Source: Actinomycetes bacterium
GTDB lineage: Bacteria; Actinomycetota; Actinomycetes; Streptosporangiales; Streptosporangiaceae
Length of the DNA stretch: 48,611 nucleotides
Assembly (NCBI GenBank): GCA_025964575.1
Contig: JAOPYO010000451.1
Span: forward strand, 1 to 48,611
Reading direction: 5' to 3'
Shown here: in pieces, positions 46,621-48,611 of the stretch
How positions within the stretch are numbered: the stretch's first letter is position 1
How the letters are laid out: each line of letters opens with the position of its first letter
The notes under the pieces: model-generated
The model's input: the letters and a program-made list of their open reading frames with translations, nothing else
Told to the model about the DNA's origin: nothing
Database searches by the model: none
Program-made: the position numbers and the translations under genes

Positions 46621-46681
46621 ACTTGCGTACATCGTACCCAGTTATCTATTCTCTGAGAGGTAACTGCGTACAGCGTACCCA
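46621..46681. promoter_or_regulatory. Direct-repeat operator candidate between TetR and exporter genes
   Basis: ACTTGCGTACATCGTACCCA (46621-46640) and AACTGCGTACAGCGTACCCA (46662-46681) agree at 17 of 20 positions and are 41 bp apart. Each contains two GTAC half-sites. They lie in the 109-bp divergent gap, flanking a likely promoter. Binding by the adjacent TetR protein is inferred. Confidence 0.65.
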
Positions 46682-46692
46682 TAGGATGGATC

Positions 46693-47694
46693 ATGAGCGA
46701 AGCGATCATCGTCGCTGAAGGGCTGCACAAGCGCTTCGGCGATACCCACGCGCTGCGCGGGCTGGACCTGAGCGTCCGGCAGGGCAGCGTCTGCGGGGTG
46801 CTCGGGCCCAATGGCGCGGGCAAGACCACGGCCGTACGGATCCTGGCAACGCTCTCCGAGCCCGACGAAGGCCAGGCCACGATCGCCGGGTACGACGTCG
46901 TACGCCGGGCCGACGAGGTGCGGCGGCGCATCGGGCTGGCGGGGCAGCACGCGGCCGTGGACGAGAAGCTTTCGGGCCGGGACAACCTGCGGATGTTCGG
47001 ACGGCTGTATCACCTGTCCGGCAAGGCCGCTCGCCTGCGCGCCGACGAACTGCTCGAGCGCTTCGGGCTGGCCGATGCGGGAGACCGGATCACCGGCACC
47101 TACTCCGGTGGCATGCGCCGCAGACTCGACCTGATCACCAGCCTGCTCATCCGGCCGCAGGTGCTCTTCCTGGACGAGCCGACGACCGGGCTGGACCCGC
47201 GCAGCCGGGGCGAGATCTGGGCCAGCATCCGCGAACTGGTGTCCGACGGCACCACCGTCCTGCTCACCACCCAGTATCTCGATGAGGCCGACCACCTCGC
47301 CGACGACATCGCGGTCGTGGACCACGGGAAGGTCATCGCTCAAGGCACTCCGGACGAGCTCAAGGCCACGATCGGTGATCAGGTCGACGTGGTCCTGACC
47401 GACCCCGCCGAGGTGACGCACGCGGCGCGGATTCTGGCCGGGATGACCGGAGGTGTGCCCACGGTCCGCGACGGCCGGCTCAGCCTGGCCATCCCGAGCG
47501 GCCAGGTCCGGCTGGCCGACGTGGTCCGCGAACTCGACCGCGAGGGCCTGACCGCCGCCGACGTCGCGCTGCGCCGCCCCACGCTCGACGAAGTGTTCCT
47601 ACGCCTCACCGGCCATCCCGCCGAGTCCAACGCGACCGAGCCCGACGAGACCGGATCCCAGAAAGCCGAGTCCGAGGAAGAGGTGAACGTCTGA
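46693..47694 (+). CDS. ABC exporter ATP-binding protein (DrrA-like)
   Basis: This is a 333-residue ATPase of a two-gene exporter, drug-resistance (DrrA) type. Walker A is GVLGPNGAGKTTAVRIL, the Q-loop region is IGLAGQHAAVDEKLSGRDNL, the ABC signature TYSGGMRRRLDLITSLLIRP, Walker B VLFLDEPTTGLDPRSRGEIW and the switch LLTTQYLDEADHLADDIAVV. The C-terminal regulatory region ends RPTLDEVFLRLTGHPAES with an acidic tail. ATG 46693 follows AGGATGGATC; a weak -10 (TAGGAT at 46682) would make it nearly leaderless. Its stop overlaps the permease start by 1 base (TGATG). Function: ATP-driven export of a hydrophobic drug or metabolite. Confidence 0.95.
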   Translation: MSEAIIVAEGLHKRFGDTHALRGLDLSVRQGSVCGVLGPNGAGKTTAVRILATLSEPDEGQATIAGYDVVRRADEVRRRIGLAGQHAAVDEKLSGRDNLRMFGRLYHLSGKAARLRADELLERFGLADAGDRITGTYSGGMRRRLDLITSLLIRPQVLFLDEPTTGLDPRSRGEIWASIRELVSDGTTVLLTTQYLDEADHLADDIAVVDHGKVIAQGTPDELKATIGDQVDVVLTDPAEVTHAARILAGMTGGVPTVRDGRLSLAIPSGQVRLADVVRELDREGLTAADVALRRPTLDEVFLRLTGHPAESNATEPDETGSQKAESEEEVNV

Positions 47695-48527
47695 TGGCCA
47701 TGTCACTCCCCGCTCTTCCCACCACTGCCTTCGACCGGCTCCGCTGGACCGTCATCGACGGGCTCACTCTGGTCGGCCGCCAGCTCCGCCACCTGCGCAA
47801 CGAGCCCGGCCAGCTGATCGCCGCCCTGATCTTTCCCGCGATCATGGTCGTGCTGTTCGGGTACGTCTTCGGTTCCGCGATCGCTGTCCCGGGCGGCGGT
47901 AACTACCGCGAGTACCTCATGCCCGGGCTGTTCGCCATGACCACGTTCACCAGCGTCATGGCCAACGCGATGGTCGTGGCGGGCGACGCTTCGCGCGGGA
48001 TCATGGACCGGTTCCGCTCGATGCCGATGGCTCGTTCCGCCGTGCCGTTCGGCCAGTCAGGCTCGGATGTGCTGGTCGGCCTCCTGAGCACCGGCATCAT
48101 GGTGCTGTGCGGTCTGGCGGTCGGCTGGCGCGCGCACCACGGGCTCACCGACACGCTGACCGCGTTCGGCCTGATCATCCTGCTCCGGTTCGCACTCAGC
48201 TGGGTGGGGATCTGGATCGGTCTGGCGGTCAAGAACGAGGAGACCGCCGACAACCTGATCCCCCTCGTCTTCCCGGTCACGATGATCGCGAACACGTTCG
48301 TGCCCACCGAGCACATGCCGGTCTGGCTGCGGACCATCTCCGACTGGAACCCGGTGAGCGCCCTGGTCGCCGCGCTGCGCCACCTCTTCGGCAACCCCGG
48401 TGCCCCGCTCGGGCACGCCGCCTGGCCGCTCGAGCACTCAGTGGTCGCGACGCTCCTGTGGTCGGCGTTCCTGTTCGCGGTGTTCGTGCCCCTCTCCGTC
48501 CGCAAGTACCGCCTGAAGGGCCGCTGA
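47694..48527 (+). CDS. ABC-2 type exporter permease (DrrB-like)
   Basis: This is a 277-residue ABC-2 family permease with six helices. After RQLRHLRNEPGQLIAALIFP comes AIMVVLFGYVFGSAIAVPGG, then YREYLMPGLFAMTTFTSVMA. The fifth-helix region has IPLVFPVTMIANTFVPTEHM, a characteristic DrrB/NodJ motif, with SDWNPVSALVAALRHLFGNP after it. It ends VRKYRLKGR at 48527. It pairs with the ATPase before it and their junction overlaps. The gene's last bases are repeated backwards at the window end. Confidence 0.95.
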   Translation: MAMSLPALPTTAFDRLRWTVIDGLTLVGRQLRHLRNEPGQLIAALIFPAIMVVLFGYVFGSAIAVPGGGNYREYLMPGLFAMTTFTSVMANAMVVAGDASRGIMDRFRSMPMARSAVPFGQSGSDVLVGLLSTGIMVLCGLAVGWRAHHGLTDTLTAFGLIILLRFALSWVGIWIGLAVKNEETADNLIPLVFPVTMIANTFVPTEHMPVWLRTISDWNPVSALVAALRHLFGNPGAPLGHAAWPLEHSVVATLLWSAFLFAVFVPLSVRKYRLKGR

Positions 48528-48611
48528 CCAAGTCCCGGTGATCTCGCAGCTCGTGCCGGCACGAGCTGCGAGATCACCGGGACTTGGTCAGCGGCCCTTC
48601 AGGCGGTACTT
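48504..48611. repeat. Perfect 108-bp inverted repeat at the window end (terminator core, probable assembly fold-back)
   Basis: Bases 48504-48557 are the exact reverse complement of 48558-48611. The central 60 bp (48528-48587), with core CCGGTGATCTCGCAGCTCG, follow the permease stop and are a plausible natural terminator. The outer 24 bp of each arm include coding bases of the permease, and the right arm repeats them in reverse up to the last base of the window. A true convergent gene with an identical end is less likely than an assembly fold-back through the hairpin. Confidence 0.85.

Noticed and set aside
1..48611. tRNA, rRNA, CRISPR arrays, insertion sequences, phage genes
   Set aside because: I looked for these by eye and found no sign of tRNA T-loops, repeat-spacer patterns or transposase motifs. 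A tool search could still find small ones.

Overview
The window is about 48.6 kb of high-GC DNA with the look of an actinomycete chromosome, most likely a filamentous member of the Streptosporangiales or a near relative. Supporting signs are the GTG/TTG starts, the many overlapping stop/start junctions, an XRE/DUF5753 regulator, an ECF42-type sigma factor with a YCII partner, an actinobacterial-style ydaO (c-di-AMP) riboswitch, and an unusually large share of one-component regulators (three TetR, one each of MarR, HxlR, IclR, DeoR and XRE). I see no phage, insertion sequence, tRNA, rRNA or CRISPR array. The genus call is an inference from gene style.

Layout. 1-5.4 kb: the end of an aldo/keto reductase gene, a divergent alpha/beta-hydrolase/TetR pair, the ECF42-YCII pair and two small membrane-associated proteins. 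5.6-10.1 kb: a gene graveyard with three decayed NmrA-like NAD(P)-binding genes, an alkB broken by one missing base and a dienelactone-hydrolase stub, among intact MarR and DUF1772 genes. 10.1-13.6 kb: a nitrate/sulfonate/taurine-type ABC importer whose operon carries a SAM methyltransferase and whose ATPase gene lies convergent to it. 13.9-16.0 kb: TetR, a ribosome-hibernation-like protein, HxlR and a truncated 3-methyladenine glycosylase gene. 16.0-24.4 kb: aldehyde dehydrogenase, RidA, IclR and PfkB kinase on the minus strand, divergent from a fold-III PLP lyase, an N-acyl-D-amino-acid deacylase and a GntP permease. Together these fit import, deacylation, deamination and phosphorylation of an N-acyl amino-sugar acid, with N-acetyl-D-glucosaminate (the oxidised end of chitin) as the best candidate.

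24.5-28.7 kb: MscS channel, MFS transporter, a DUF5335-like protein and a Gfo/Idh/MocA oxidoreductase. 29.0-38.3 kb: a sugar-catabolism cluster with SIS isomerase/deaminase, a kinase fragment joined by a deletion to an aldolase fragment, GH4 glycosidase, PfkB kinase, a probably leaderless DeoR repressor, a CUT1 ABC importer and an amidohydrolase. Three similar 14-bp elements at the SIS and DeoR promoters are candidate DeoR sites. 38.4-45.8 kb: a CHAP-domain protein behind a c-di-AMP riboswitch, a STAS protein without a phosphorylatable serine, a DUF89 phosphatase-like protein, an XRE regulator, a Cys-rich protein and an OmpA-type lipoprotein. 45.9-48.5 kb: TetR divergent from a DrrAB-type ABC exporter.

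The last 108 bases form a perfect inverted repeat that re-reads the end of the exporter permease gene backwards. The outer part is best explained as an assembly fold-back at a natural terminator hairpin. Several terminators share a GTGATCTyGCAGCTCG core and may be one dispersed family.
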